A stretch of 64,000 bases of DNA from Bigelowiella natans CCMP2755 (lineage: Eukaryota > Cercozoa > Chlorarachniophyceae): assembly GCA_000320545.1 (NCBI GenBank), contig ADNK01000157.1, forward strand, positions 47,501 through 111,500. The letters run 5' to 3'. Under the pieces are notes generated by a model. It ran no database searches and had not been told where the DNA came from. It was given only the letters and a program-made list of their open reading frames with translations. Below are positions 11,977-24,514 of this stretch, piece after piece (position 1 is the stretch's first letter; each line of letters begins with the position of its first letter). The position numbers and the translations under genes are program-made.

Positions 11977-12972
11977 TTCGCACGAGAGACAGAGGCAGAA
12001 CGAACACGCGATGATGACTAGGTGAATGCAGCAGCATATTCTGTAGTCTCGACAGCAAGCATGTACAGACTTTAGTAGAATCAATCATTCTAATAGATTC
12101 GATGTTTGCCCGCTCTTCGCTAGATTTGACTTAGGCATGTGCGCAAAAAGTATTGTACAATGCATGAACGTGCGTACACGCCATCGCATGCACATATGTG
12201 AGACGGAAGATGCAATGACTAAGCACACATATGTGTGTGTACGTGCTTTGACCTATACATGTATGTTACGTTATGCCCGAATCAGCAAGCCCCATGCAAG
12301 CATACTAGCATTATATAGCATAGTGCATATAGCTTATAAGCTGTACGTACAATGCACAGAAAATATAATCAGATAGCCGAATAATAACCGTCTCCTCTTA
12401 CTTGCATCGTACGTCTTAGGAGGTGTCTCGAACACATGTGATACATCTAGCATGCTGCGCATGTACGCGCATGACGCAAAGGCTACTGCTTTTCTAGTTG
12501 GGATGTATATGCACGTGCGGAAAATCTCACGTATGCACTCTTTACTACCGATTCGATCCATGCATGCAAACGCGCAGATAATCATTTGTCTCTAAATTGA
12601 TAACCAGCATCGTCCTGTGGTCAGAGCCTACTCTTTAACTAAAATCACCTCGCACTCACATGGAACTGGATGGTGAGCCCATATAAAATTTTAGTGACAG
12701 CTTCAGAGTCAGATTTTCTTTCAGATCTTCTCCTTTAAGGGGAGGGGAATCATCTTCCCTGAACTCGGAGCGTGTTTTTATGAAACTAGCAATGTCTTGA
12801 GGAACCTATATGATTTTGATCATCAAGATTGAATCTATTCAGAATACTTCATAAAATTTGACTGAAAAAATGGCGCTTGCATCCGCATCGTGACTAAATA
12901 GGAGCACCAGGCTCGAGTATTTCCGGCTTGCCAGAAAACGAAGTGCCGTTATGCTTGTCTTCCTGATGAGCA
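11977..12972. other. Intergenic region, no gene seen
   Basis: About 1 kb with no reading frame that resembles a protein. Rich in short words such as TGCATGC, ACATATG and ACGTAC at 12.13-12.6 kb. Similar texture recurs near 16.1-16.8, 25.4-26.0, 34.2-35.1 and 45.0-45.5 kb, which suggests decayed dispersed repeats. Confidence 0.4.
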
Positions 12973-14656
12973 CTACTTTCGATTCCTGCCATAACGAGAC
13001 TGCAATAAGTTAATAAAGCAATGGGGATTTATTTCTGTGAGGACCTCCATCTTGCTCATCATGTAACATTTGTTAGGTGCTGTTTGATGAGATCCAAAGA
13101 AGAATAAATCATCGAGTCCCAATGCTTCCCTAAGCTCTTTCCAGCCATCGGATTTCTGACAAATCACCGCCGCTTAGTCCTCAACTCGAACAGATGGCAA
13201 ATGCGCAGCGCGGCGATATTCTTAACAACCTTAGAATCCTGTTCACAGAATTTCTTCTTGTAGTTTGATAGTTGATTCTTCCCTTCTGTTCCAACCTTGT
13301 TTAACGTTTCATCACTACACTTTGCCAAAACCTGGCAGAGCGCTGATATCTGGAGCGACGGGGCGCTTCGCAACCCGAGGAGAATCACAAGTCTCAAGTA
13401 CTAATTGTATAGAAAAGTCAGGAATATAATTTTGAAGCTCTCTTCTCCTCAATGAAGGCACCTGAGATTTCAATGATGTCCTTAAGCTTTGATCTATAGG
13501 GATCCCTCGATTGAAAATCGTGGCGATTGCATGTCCCAGTCCGAAGACAAGACTAGACAAGTCGACATCGAGCTGCCTCATCATTGCCCTCGAGGCCCTG
13601 TTCCAGCAATAAGTGTAGCTCACAATCTTCGATATCACTAAAAAATTGTTATGATTAAGTTGTTACTACCCCAGAGAAACAGCGAAAGCAACAATTCCTG
13701 ATATCATGCAGGGAATCAAGTGATACTCGCCAGTGGAGGCGATGAATCTTGCCATGTATTGCACGGACGGCGATGGGGCGAATATCTCGACAGTATGGTC
13801 TCTATCGTATTGATGAAAACAAAAACAAATGCGTTCTTAAGAATGTTGCCAGCAACTCATTTGATTGTTTAGATGCCTGCCTTTGCCGCCTCCAGTTGTG
13901 GTCCATCGCCCAAGTTGGCAGAATGTTAGTGTAGAATTGCGAGACCAGACGTCTACAATAGTCGTCATGGATCTGAACACAACACATTGCGATCATATTA
14001 CGCACTGTATGACTTGGCCTTCTCCTTCCTCAAACAAGGCCACGTACCTCTTTTGAACTTTCCGAAGTCGGAGGACCAGCTGTTCTTGTCCCCCAAATTT
14101 CCTGCAACAATGGGTTAAGTTTCCACAACTAAAATAAAAATGGGGAGAGGAAACAGACCCCGCGAAGGTAGATGCCGTCCACAAATTTCCGAATAACACG
14201 CAGGGGCATCAAAGAGCCCGATTTGGTAGAGGGCAAATTCTGAGCGTCCCCCTTCCCAATCACATTTTCCAGCGATTCTGTCTTTTGTGACGCTATTTTC
14301 TTCTCGGACTTAAATTTTTTCCATGCTTCGATGGCTTTTCTGGCATCGCAGGTTACAGGGCGATCCCGTCCGACAACAGTGAGCAGGATTTGGATGAGAT
14401 GGACACATCTTTCGATGTCCAAAAGTGCTCGCAGTGAGCGAAGTTCTGATCTCGAAGCGCTGCTGCCATTATTACCGCAGCGCTTCGTCTCAAGCTTCGA
14501 TACATCATCCAACAGAGAGAGCAGCCTAGTCACCAATCTCTGCAACTTACAAAAAACCCTGAGTAAGGGTAACCGAAAACACATTATCTCCAACGAAATG
14601 ATGGGAACCTTCTCCTCAATCGGAGACTGCTGCTGCTTTAATTCACCCTCTTCCAT
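12973..14656 (-). CDS. Predicted helical protein, family not recognised
   Basis: A multi-exon minus-strand gene, probably starting at ATG 14656 (MEEGELKQQQSPIEEKV). The first exon is Leu- and Lys-rich (LQRLVTRLLSLLDDV, RCVHLIQILLTVVGRD, AIEAWKKFKSEKK) and ends near 14160. Further coding segments on the same strand are 14.04-14.10 kb (GGQEQLVLRLRKVQKR), 13.80-13.97 kb (IHDDYCRRLVSQFYTNILP, RRQRQASKQSNELLATF), 13.32-13.63 kb (VDLSSLVFGLGHAIATIF, NYIPDFSIQLVL), 13.19-13.31 kb (KNQLSNYKKKFCEQDSK) and 12973-13160 (WKELREALGLDDLFFFGS), which ends SRYGRNRK at a stop. The composition suggests an alpha-helical scaffold. I see no signal peptide and no catalytic motif. Exon borders are approximate. Confidence 0.55.
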
Positions 14657-15111
14657 TGGTCTAATTGGGATCAGTCTCCAACGCTCTCCTCGCCGCCCCC
14701 GGTTCCCTTCTTTTAGCAGACAGCATGCATTGGGCAGCTAAGCGACGCCGCCCCTGCAGAGTGCTCCTTTACTCCTTCGCGAGGAGTATTTTTGTTTGTT
14801 GTTCCTTACGATAAAACCTGCACAATAATAATTCTACCCACGACGACGGGCGGACGTGCTTCAGAAACTCATTCATAAGATATTTTACCGTCGTTTTTTT
14901 TTCTTCTTCTTCTTCTTCTTCCAACAACAACAACAACAACAACAACAACAAGTCGCAAGGAGCACCTACATCGTCGGACCCGAACGATGCCCTCCTCACT
15001 GGTGCGATGCTGTGTTGTGAGTGTCTGTGCGTGTTTGCGTGTTTGCGTGTGCTCATCATGTAGGAATCTGAGTGGGAAAATACTGTGGTTTGCTCTCTCT
15101 TATCTTAGACG

Positions 15112-15560
15112 AAGGGGGGGCGAGGACCCAAGAATGTACACCGGGGTGACCGATACGACCAAAATTCATTCGACCAGAATCTCCAGGACGAAATATATCA
15201 AATGACCTATGCAGCTCATGCTACTGAAATGAAAAACAAGGAGGAGGATCTCAAGGAGCTCGAGGGATTTCGACAGGCTCGCTCCACGGCCGGGGTGATG
15301 ATCTTCATGAACTTCTTTTGTTTTGTTCGTACCTAATCGAAGGACTGTGTGGCATGCGACAATTTGAGCAGCTTCAATACTTAATGACCATCTCTAAGCA
15401 CGAAATATTCTCTATCCTGTCAAAAATGCAAATCAGCTACAGGTTGACGAAGGAAAGAGACAGCAAACGAAGAGCACTGTCGCCAGCATAAAGCTGGCTC
15501 CAACGAAGACAAAGGAGAAGGAGATGCCTACGGTTGTAATTTATACACACCACACACACA

Positions 15561-15604
<44 letters not shown>

Positions 15605-16029
15605 ATTTGTGTTCAAATATCGGCTGTTCAACTTGAACTGTGTAAAACTGTTGGTACAGGTAGTTGTTGTGACGAAGAAGAAGAAACGAAAGCGCGGAGA
15701 CGTAAGATATCCACCTTCACGTCCAACCATAGACTAGGATTTCATGTCTTGGTTCGAATGATTTCCAAGTCGTCTATTCAGTGTACAGAACTTAACCACG
15801 TGGGGGAGCTTCTTCATGATATTGTTTATGGTGGTATGCAGAAGAAAAAGAAAAAGCTAAAAAAACAAAAGAAGGACAAGACCGCTGCAACCAGTAAAAC
15901 GGAATCACAGGAGAACGCGCTCGCTAGTCTTTTAAATGGGTCATACACTCATTTTGAGTTTATCGTGAATACACGGATGTACATTACAAAGCAATGGAGT
16001 GTTTGTTTCACATATCCCTCACCCCCTTA
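15112..16029 (+). CDS. Possible Fyv6/NIP30 (FAM192A)-like nuclear protein, incomplete model
   Basis: The exon around 15112-15290 encodes NSFDQNLQDEIYQMTYAAH then KNKEEDLKELEGFRQAR, a charged helix that resembles the conserved N-terminal region of FAM192A/NIP30 and yeast Fyv6 proteins (Asp/Glu box followed by a KEELKELKEYR-like helix). The next exon (about 15445-15533) reads VDEGKRQQTKSTVASIKLAP, as that family has before its basic tail. Downstream frames give Lys-rich blocks (VVTKKKKRKRGDV, QKKKKKLKKQKKDK) up to a stop near 16029. An (AT)n repeat at 15.56-15.60 kb lies in the intron. The upstream exon with the start codon was not found. Family assignment is tentative. Confidence 0.4.
15560..15602. 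repeat. (AT)n microsatellite
   Basis: About 20 AT units preceded by ACACACAC, within an intron of the Fyv6-like gene. Confidence 0.9.
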
Positions 16030-16953
16030 ACAATGATATATAAATATTATATATTTAACCAAATAATAATAAGCGCCTGTCTGTCAGCCAAAGTAATTTT
16101 TACCTTATATCGTCAGGTATGAGGATTCTGGCGACGACGAGTAATAAATTAAACGATCGACAGTATACCTGTCGCTTGTACGCACTCACATTTTCCTCTA
16201 CTTCCGGCACATCACATGCAATCGCTAACAATTCAAGGCATCAATATCCGGCTGGGTGCGGATATAATACTAGCGTGCTTTATAAAATTCACAGTCAGAG
16301 TAGTTCAAAATTCTAATACATCAATTTTGATGCTCGAGCTATGATCCGTGCTTCTTCGTCTACATGTATTAAATACATCTGCCATGTGACGAGCAGCGAG
16401 CCAGCACATAGTTTACTACGTGCTCCTGCAGTGTGCAATCGAGTGTCAATGACCGTGTTATGTATCGTACTATAAAAGCGGGCAGCATACAGTAATGCGC
16501 TAGTTAATACCGCTCTGTATCTAGAGATCATTCTGGCTAGGCTGGTTAGCTGCACATAACATAAAACGCAAGGTGCACACAAATAAGCGCATGCTGTGTG
16601 CGCACTGCGGCACTTGTATTTTTGAAAGGTTCACAGGTAGGGAGAGCATAGCTGAAGCAGTGGCATTGGTAGATGATAGCCTAGATATATGCAATGCATG
16701 CGTGCACCACGATATTATTGTTATGCTATAGCAACGCTTTTCATGTCCAAATGAGAGGATATACGGGTTTCGACTTAGACATTGAAGGGGGATAGATAAA
16801 TCGTATGTGGCATGACTAGTATGAGTGAGAGGTACGAAAAGTGCAAATCGGAGCATTTAAGCGCATATGCTATGCATCCAAACAGACACACTGTGCCAGT
16901 GTTTTGCTTCCTCACCCGTTTCATTTCAGAGATCCCCCAAATTAGATGGACAA
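16030..16953. other. Intergenic region between two converging genes
   Basis: Over 900 bp without a supported gene. AT-rich at 16.03-16.10 kb, then GC/TA-alternating text with GCATGCTGTGTGC near 16585, which is also found near 7955. It may be remnants of a dispersed element. Confidence 0.4.
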
Positions 16954-19606
16954 TTAATCAACAATCTTTCCACCGAAATCCAGATTTATACTGATTGCCC
17001 CTCTTTGCATCACCTTAGCTTTCTCCTGATAATAGTGCTCATGAAGATCCCCCTGAATCACACCATTAATTACATTTTATTAGATTCATGCTGAGAAGTG
17101 CAAGGTTTCAGAGAGTACGTGAGCCTTACTTCTGACAGCTTGTTGAAAGTTAAATACGCAAGACGTCGCCAACCGTCAGTTTTGTTTCCTTCCGAACGAT
17201 GAGGAAGGTACCTATGAAAAGCAGAATCAAGTAAACACCAAATGAGTTGTTCTCAAAGCGGATCGGTTGTTAGTGTCGGGACATACGAATCGAACAATAC
17301 GATGTCCCCCGGTTGCACGAGCACGTCTGAGAACTTGATTTTCTCCTCGATCTCTTTTTTCATTACGCCTGATCAAGGTTGTTTTGTACCCGGAGGGATT
17401 ACGACACGAAACACCCTTTGTGTTGTGAAGCAGAAGACCGTACCGCTCTCATGCGGAAAGATTCCTTCCCTGTGTCTCCCAGGTGCCACTTGTAAACAAC
17501 CGTTTTCAGGAGTTGCTTCGTCAATGGCTACCATCACAGAAACATGGCGCTTGGCTAGGTTTTCGGTTGCGTAGGCGGTCGCATCTTGATGAAGTAAGAA
17601 TCCTAGTTTTATAATCGGATGAGGGAGTGGGGATGCATACACGCGCGGTGAGGTGGAGGTATGCACTTTTATGCTGCCAAGAGATGCTAAATAAACAGGA
17701 CACTCTTCTCATACTGACCTCCTCCACCAGGACCTTTGTAGTTGAGTTTATCCTTGAAAAGGACAACAGTTTCCCGCTCGACCTGGGATAAAGGGTGGGG
17801 TGAGGGAAAATTTATTAGCCGCTGAATGCAGGAGCAGTGGTTGAGGGATTAACACCACCACCACCACTGAAACTCAATGAAGAACTCTTCGATAAAGAAT
17901 CGATAAATCAATCGCAACTACCTGGGAAACGCAATCTTGAACAATTCCAAAACAAAGCTCCCCCCATTTGCTGTGGTGCTTGCAGAAATTTTCGACTCGA
18001 CACAGTCTCTTCGTCGATGTTTCCTTCTCATCAACAAGCTCATGGTGAACAAGCCATGGACCTTGGTCGGGAGGCAGCGATCCTACTTCATCTGCCATCG
18101 TACTGAGCTCTCCAATCTGCCAACAGACCCAGAAAAGTGTGTATTCATCTAGTATATTTCTATTGAAACGTGCTGGACTGTGGCAAAGGTAGTGAAATTT
18201 TTGCTTGATAAAATATTATAACATGTTCCTTTCTGTTCTGTAAAGCAGAGGGGAGGGGGGGAGAGAGAAAGAGAGAGAGAGAGAATGGAAGAGCTAGCCA
18301 ACCTCGTGCTGCTTCAATGCGTTTGGAACAATCAACATGCCATCCTCATCCCATCGTCGCAGCTGTTCTTTCGATAACATGTAGCTGGAGGCAAACGGCG
18401 AAGGAGAATAATCTTGCGATTCCTTGACGATTAGATCTTGGATTGTGGGGAAAAAACTCGAAACGGAGATATCCTGTCACAGCCAAAGCAGAACAAAACA
18501 ATCATCGGGAAGACACTTTATTGTGACCGCTCTCGCTAAAACCTTTGAATTCGGATCTTTTGCAGCCTCATCATAGCTAGACGTTCAATTAGAGAGGGTC
18601 GAGTTAAATATGATGAACTCCCAAGTTGCAAGATCTACTCACGTTCGAAAGCGCAATACTGCATCCCATCGTTCGTCTTTTTCTAGACTCTGAGCCTCCT
18701 CCTAAATGACACCAATTTCCAATATGTTACAGTCGAATGATCAATTTCAAGTAGTGGTATTACAACCTCACTCATAATTCCCCCTTGATGCTTTAAAGTA
18801 GTTTTCGACGCCTCGCTCAGTTTCTCGTAATATCCAGGCTCCCGAAGGCAGAGATATCTGATGCATGCTCAATCTGTGAGAAGAAGAAGAAGTATAGAGG
18901 GCAAGGAGAAAAACTAATATTCGTATGCCATAGGTTATAAATAGTTTGCCAACACCTTTTCGCTGATACATGATGCTTTGTTAAGAATGCAATTGTCGGA
19001 GGTAGTCCCAAATCAAGTATGAAGTCATGGCCGATGCCTTCGTGATCGACGGTTCCACAGCCATCCATCGCAGGCTCATATCCAGCCTTCAAACACCAAA
19101 CGTCAAGCAAAGAGCTGGCTATGTTAAGGGAGTGTGTTGTGGTACTTGGAGATAACAATTTTCGAAAGCAACGGGAGAAGAATTGAGATCATACCATAAA
19201 TTGTGAGCTGCTGTGCATGTTATTCTATATTTTTTCGGCTGCTGGTTTGGGCGTTTGAATTGGTTAACCTCAAGACCGAGGAGATGGCCGATGTCATGAA
19301 GCAGTGCTCCTATGACCACCTCCTCAGTTTCTCCGGCTTCCCGAGCCAGAATGGCTGCTTGGAGGGAATGTTGGGTTATTGAGAGAGGTTCCCCAATATA
19401 ATCCGAGTCCCCGTACCTAAAATTAGCGACGTGCTCTCTGAATATTGGGCATATAGACCACTCTCCTTTTCGTCAGACCGCTCGAAAAGAGACTGGAGTC
19501 TGTCCACCGCTTTACGGGCTGCTCCTGCTCGCTGAGTACTCATCCAACGTAGCCCTCCTCTACGCGCAGCAAGGAAAAACTGGCTTCGAGCAATGGTAGC
19601 CATCAT
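16954..19606 (-). CDS. Mitochondrial PhnZ-PhnY fusion: HD di-iron oxygenase plus PhyH-type 2-oxoglutarate dioxygenase
   Basis: Thirteen in-phase exons give 480 residues: 19479-19606, 19269-19416, 18956-19086, 18767-18857, 18643-18701, 18543-18576, 18303-18473, 17922-18116, 17719-17782, 17444-17602, 17287-17368, 17130-17211, 16954-17052. Residues 1-30 are Arg-rich and unacidic (MMATIARSQFFLAARRGGLR), a mitochondrial-type presequence. Residues about 40-200 match PhnZ: YIGE, QHS, LLHDIGH, VDHEGIG, KHHVSAKRYL and YDEAAKDP, which keep the lid Tyr/Glu, the HD and His iron ligands, the Lys, and the late Asp. Residues about 205-480 match PhyH/PhnY: LSKEQLRRWDEDG, LCRVENF, FKDKLNYKGPGG, HQD, CLQVAPGRH, the distal His in YLPHRSEGN and the 2-oxoglutarate Arg in DGWRR. 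In bacteria PhnY hydroxylates 2-aminoethylphosphonate and PhnZ cleaves the product to glycine and phosphate. Here both are one chain, in reverse order of action. The substrate could be a related phosphonate. Confidence 0.9.
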
Positions 19607-20267
19607 TTCCCGGTCGAAAAATGCAGATGATCACGAACTAGATCTACCGGCACACGTACACACTACTCTCTACTTCGGAGAAAAGATAGGAGGGGGGACC
19701 CTAGACGGTTGCACTAATTAAAAAGGAAGGGGAAAATATAATGGCGACAAGCAGGAAATATCTGGTACGAATATTGTAACTTGCGGACAGCCAATCCGAG
19801 GTTTGCGACTCAAGGGACTTCTCGGATCCTTAACGATTTCCCACGATTTCTTACGATTTCTTACGATTTCCTCAGGATTTCACACGATATTTCTCATTTT
19901 GTTAGGAAAATGGGATGCAGTGATGCAGTAGGTAAAAACGGCTTGTCGCAACTATCCAATTGGTTTCGTTCCCGGTCGAAAGTGCTGATTGTGTCTGGGA
20001 GCGAAGGAGAGACGTCGATCGCGTCGAATCTGGAAGTGCCAAATCAGGGACTTGGAAATTGAACGATGCCGTGTGTTCCCTCTCTACGTCTTAATATTTT
20101 CATTGTCGCACGTACAAATTTTACTGGACTTTTGGAACGAGATCGCGCCAGTGACGAAACTTCGTGGCGACTGGCTCTGTGCAGGCAACCTAGTGCGCCT
20201 TCCACGTTCACTGCTTTACGTCGCCTCCTGGCAATCGCACTGAGCATTTTTCTTTTTAAACAGACCC
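19607..20267. promoter_or_regulatory. Shared divergent promoter region of PhnZ-PhnY fusion and HMG-CoA reductase
   Basis: 660 bp between two start codons in opposite directions, both for proteins with mitochondrial-type presequences. Contains four tandem 10-bp units at 19831-19870 and further ACGAT/GGATTTC-like copies to about 19890. No clear TATA box. Confidence 0.5.
19831..19870. repeat. Four tandem 10-bp repeats (NNACGATTTC) in divergent promoter
   Basis: Units are TAACGATTTC, CCACGATTTC, TTACGATTTC, TTACGATTTC, followed by a looser copy. The 10-bp period places the units on one face of the helix, as expected for clustered binding sites. Binding is inferred. Confidence 0.7.
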
Positions 20268-20720
20268 ATGATGGCATCGTCTGCAAATGCATGCATGCGC
20301 CACCTTCGGTTTTGTGCTACTCCTGTCGGACGTCGATTCATGTCGACTTCTTTCAAGGGCGTCTCAACTAAAGCAACCAAGATGAGCGAAAGTCATCGCC
20401 GCGCTCTCAGTATGTACGGGACAGATGTAGAAGAGAAGTCGCTGAACGCCCTCCTTGGAGCTGCTGACCTGGAACAGCCGGCTGAGATGAAGGAGGTGTT
20501 TGTTATCCTGCGTTTCTGTACCAGCTCTGTTTTACACCAAATACGTACAATTACCACATCATCATTTATGTTGCTATGATTCTGAAGGACTCGACTGGAA
20601 TTCGCAAGAAATTTTCCGGATTTTTCCGCAGGCCACCTCAAGAGAGACGCGAGGTGATTCCATGTGTTTTGAAATGCCATGTCTCTTCCCCGGCACGTAG
20701 CTTAGAAAGACACATACACA

Positions 20721-20759
<39 letters not shown>

Positions 20760-21840
20760 CTAATCTGTTTACCTAAACATACAAAATAATACGACTTTCT
20801 ACCTATTTTACTCAGCTGCTCAATGAGATATTTCCTGAAGTCGACATGGAGCCGCTTTCATCTTCCCTGTCAATGGAGGTAAGTTTATGATACCTACCGC
20901 TGCTGCTGCTGTTGCTGTTTGTTGCGCTGGTAGTGGAAACGGTTACAACAGAAAGTCTTCACTCATTGATTTGACCTTCATCATTCATGCAACGAAACTG
21001 AATTTTACTTCTACTTTGTGATTGTATCCATCTATCCCACCTCCCCCCTTCAAGATTGCAGACCTTATGATTGAGAATGCCATCGGGGGTGTCAGCATTC
21101 CCCTTGGAGTGGCCCCAAACTTTGTCATCAACGGTGGGAAGAGTGATGTGAGGAAGAAGGAGAAGTGGTGTTTGGGGGGGGGGATGGGCTCAGAACGTAG
21201 GAGTAACAGTTGGTACAGTCCGCGTTTTGTAACATCAGCACCAAAAACTCGTATATTCGCATGAGAAGCCATGCTGATAGAACCACGCTATTTAAAACTC
21301 AAAAAAAAATTCCGAGTATGACTCCATTGCTCCTCTTTTAGCGCGGAGCTCATCGCGGCGGCGAATCAGTTCTGTCAGTCCTCAGTGAATAGGGGCGGTG
21401 GCGTTCGCGACATTTATCCAAGGTGGCATCCTTAGTGCACGAGGGGGAAAGACTGCTGCTGGCACTAGGGATTATTACAAGCTTTAAGGAAGAAGAAAGA
21501 AGGGAGAGGAATGAAGGAGACGAGAGAAATAGAAAAGGAGGAAAGAGAGAGAAGCGTGGACCTGCTGGCTGGCTGCTGTCTTTGATGATACCCGTTTGGC
21601 GACTAAATATCCGATCTTTTGTTGTGGCACCTCTAGGTTCATTCTTCCACGAATCGATCCTTCAAGAAATCCGTACGTCGTTGTACACATTGACATTGAC
21701 GTGTGTGAGGCCATGGGAGCCAACATCGTCAACACAGTTGCGGAAGGTAAATGATGATGCGTAGGATATGAATACGAAGATTTCGTTGGCTAGGGAGACA
21801 AAACGGGACGGGCAACGTCATCATCATCATTGCCATCATT

Positions 21841-21873
<33 letters not shown>

Positions 21874-23553
21874 GTAATCGTCATCGTCACCATCACTACC
21901 ACCACGTCACGCTTAGGAGTTGCGCCGCGCATTGCCGACCTGGTTGGGGGAAGGTATTTGGAAGATAAAACTGTAGCGAGCTCTGCTTATCATCATCATC
22001 GTCGTCATCATCATTTTCGACATCATCATCGTCCAATATCATCACCATTCCCAAATAATCAAACAAACTCATAACACGTACTACTACCCTCAAAGGCCAG
22101 CTCTCCGTATCCTCTCCAACCTATGCTTAAAAAGGCGCTCTGCAGCGGCGTTCAGGTGCGAGCAAATGGGGGGATCCCCCCGCGTATAAAATCTTCAATG
22201 ATGTCTTCGTTTTGCTGATAAAATCCAAACGCCCCCCCCCCCTTCTCGTCTAGATTGCCGTTCGACGCTTTGAAGTGGAAAGGTGTTGAAGGAGGTAAGC
22301 CGTCTTGGGATAGTTTTTGTTTCTTTGAGCGAGTTGTTCGATGGTCACTTCCTGACTATTGAGAGAAACTTGGGAGGAAGTAGGACATGAGTGCTACGTT
22401 CGTCACGGCGTTGTCGAGATGGCTTATGGTGATGATGCGTTGGTAGTGACTGTGCTGTTGCGTGCCGCGCTGCTGTTGGCCGTTCTCTGTCTGCATTTAC
22501 AACAGAAACGGTGGCTGAAAGGGTCATCGAGGCTTATCATTTCGCTGAGGACGATCCGTACGAACACGGCGACAAGCACAAAAACACAATTGCATGCATG
22601 TATAATGACGGAGGAGTGCGAACGATTGACGAGACTGCACGAGCGTGAAAAAACACAACAGAAGAAGAAGAAGAAGAAGAAGAACGCATAGGAAAGGGAG
22701 GATGAGTAGTTACAGCGAATGAGAGAATAAGATGACGGCGTCTATGTTAATGCATGGGGTCTACCATTATGCGACACCGTGTGTGGGTGGATGGATGCGC
22801 GTTGTGCTGGGTATGAGGGGAAAATTTTCTTTTTCTGTCCTCCCCATTACTGTTCCCTCCTTATTATTATTATATGACGCACTTTGCTTCTTCTTCTTCT
22901 TCTTCTTCTTCTTCTTCGCCATCAGATACCGAGCTGCAACGCACAACAAAGGGGTCCTGAATCAATCGAACATGATGATGCTGTGTGTGTGTGTGTGTTT
23001 GCGTGCGGGCCGAGTGCTTACGACGACGACGACGACGATAGTGTTTCTTCCGAAGAAGATAACAATTGTGAAAATGGGGGTTGATGATGATCTGTTACGT
23101 GTTTGTGTGTGTGTGTAAAGGTTATGAACGGAATCGATTCAGCCGCCATTGCCATGGGCCAGGTGCTATTTAATTAACAATAAATAGCACAAGAAGTTTC
23201 TACGCTTCTATCGCCTTGTCAATTCTATACGCACGACATTTTTGTATGTGTTCTGTTTCTCCTCTCCTGCCCCCCCCCCCCCCCTTCCCCTCCCCTCCCC
23301 TCCCACACCCGTATCACCGAACTCTGTTATCATCGTAATTCAGGACTGGAGGGCGATCGAAGCCTCGTGCCATGCTGCAGCTGCGATGGGGGTGGGTCGG
23401 AGGAATGCTTCCTCGTCATCAAGCGTGCTGTAGAGGAGCAATCTTAGCCAAATTCGTGCAGCGAAGCAAAGCAAATTGAGAGGGGAGAGGAGAGGGATGT
23501 GAAACGTATCTCTGCTCGCCGCATTCAAATAGTGGTGTATTCGTTACATGTGC

Positions 23554-23592
<39 letters not shown>

Positions 23593-24447
23593 CGCGCGCG
23601 CGTCTGTTAGGAAAATATCCGAGCATTTTGATGCCCGATAAACATCGTATCTTCCGCGTGTCTTCTGAATGTGTTGTCTCTACCGATATGCCCCTTTGTG
23701 AGCAGGGCTCCTATGGATCGATGACCAAATATACTATGGAGGTGCGTGATTGTAGCGAATGAAATATAGAATGAGAGAGGCACAGCAGCCAAAAGCCTTC
23801 AGATTACACACAGAAAGGCTTATGTCCATGATGCTTTGGAAAGCTTTGGGGTCAAAACAACGATATTTATTTACATATAAGGGGCATGTGGTAGAAGCCA
23901 CGATGCGTGCTAAATGATAGTGATGGTGAGGGAGGTGATAAGGATGATGGGATCATGATCATCAACTTGAATCATTGACATCATAAGCTCCGTCGTCGTC
24001 GTCGTCATCTCTACATCATCATTATCATCATCACCATCATCATCATCATCATTATCAAAGGATGGACACCTAGTGGGAAAGCTCGAGATGCCTATGGCAT
24101 GTGGATCCAAGGGAGGGGCTCTTACCACCCACCCCCTCTACAAGCTCACACATAAGATTCTCGGTAGCTCAATATTTTTCATACAACAACATACTTCTCT
24201 CTGTCTCTCTCTGCCTCTCTCTGTCTGTCTGTCTCTCACCCCTGCTTGTTCTGTACCTCTTCCCTCCTCGTTTCGTCGCCAAGTGGTTAGAAAATGATGA
24301 TACCGTTATTTCGTCGAGTTAGGGGTCGTCTTCTGACCCCACATTTTCCCCGGATCATCAAATGTTGTCAGGTTATCCAGACGCGCAAAAGATCTGCCAG
24401 ATACTGGTCGCTGTTGGCCTCGCGCAGGTATGGTTACTCTATTTTTA

Positions 24448-24514
<67 letters not shown>

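Noticed and set aside
17369-17389. A 21-nt intron in the PhnZ-PhnY gene
   Set aside because: It would restore frame, but a 75-nt intron (17369-17443) with donor GTACGG also does and matches the protein family better (PHES-GVMKKE).
21835-22060. Histidine-rich frame and CRISPR-like periodicity
   Set aside because: It is a (ATC)n microsatellite in an intron. Units are 3 bp without spacers.
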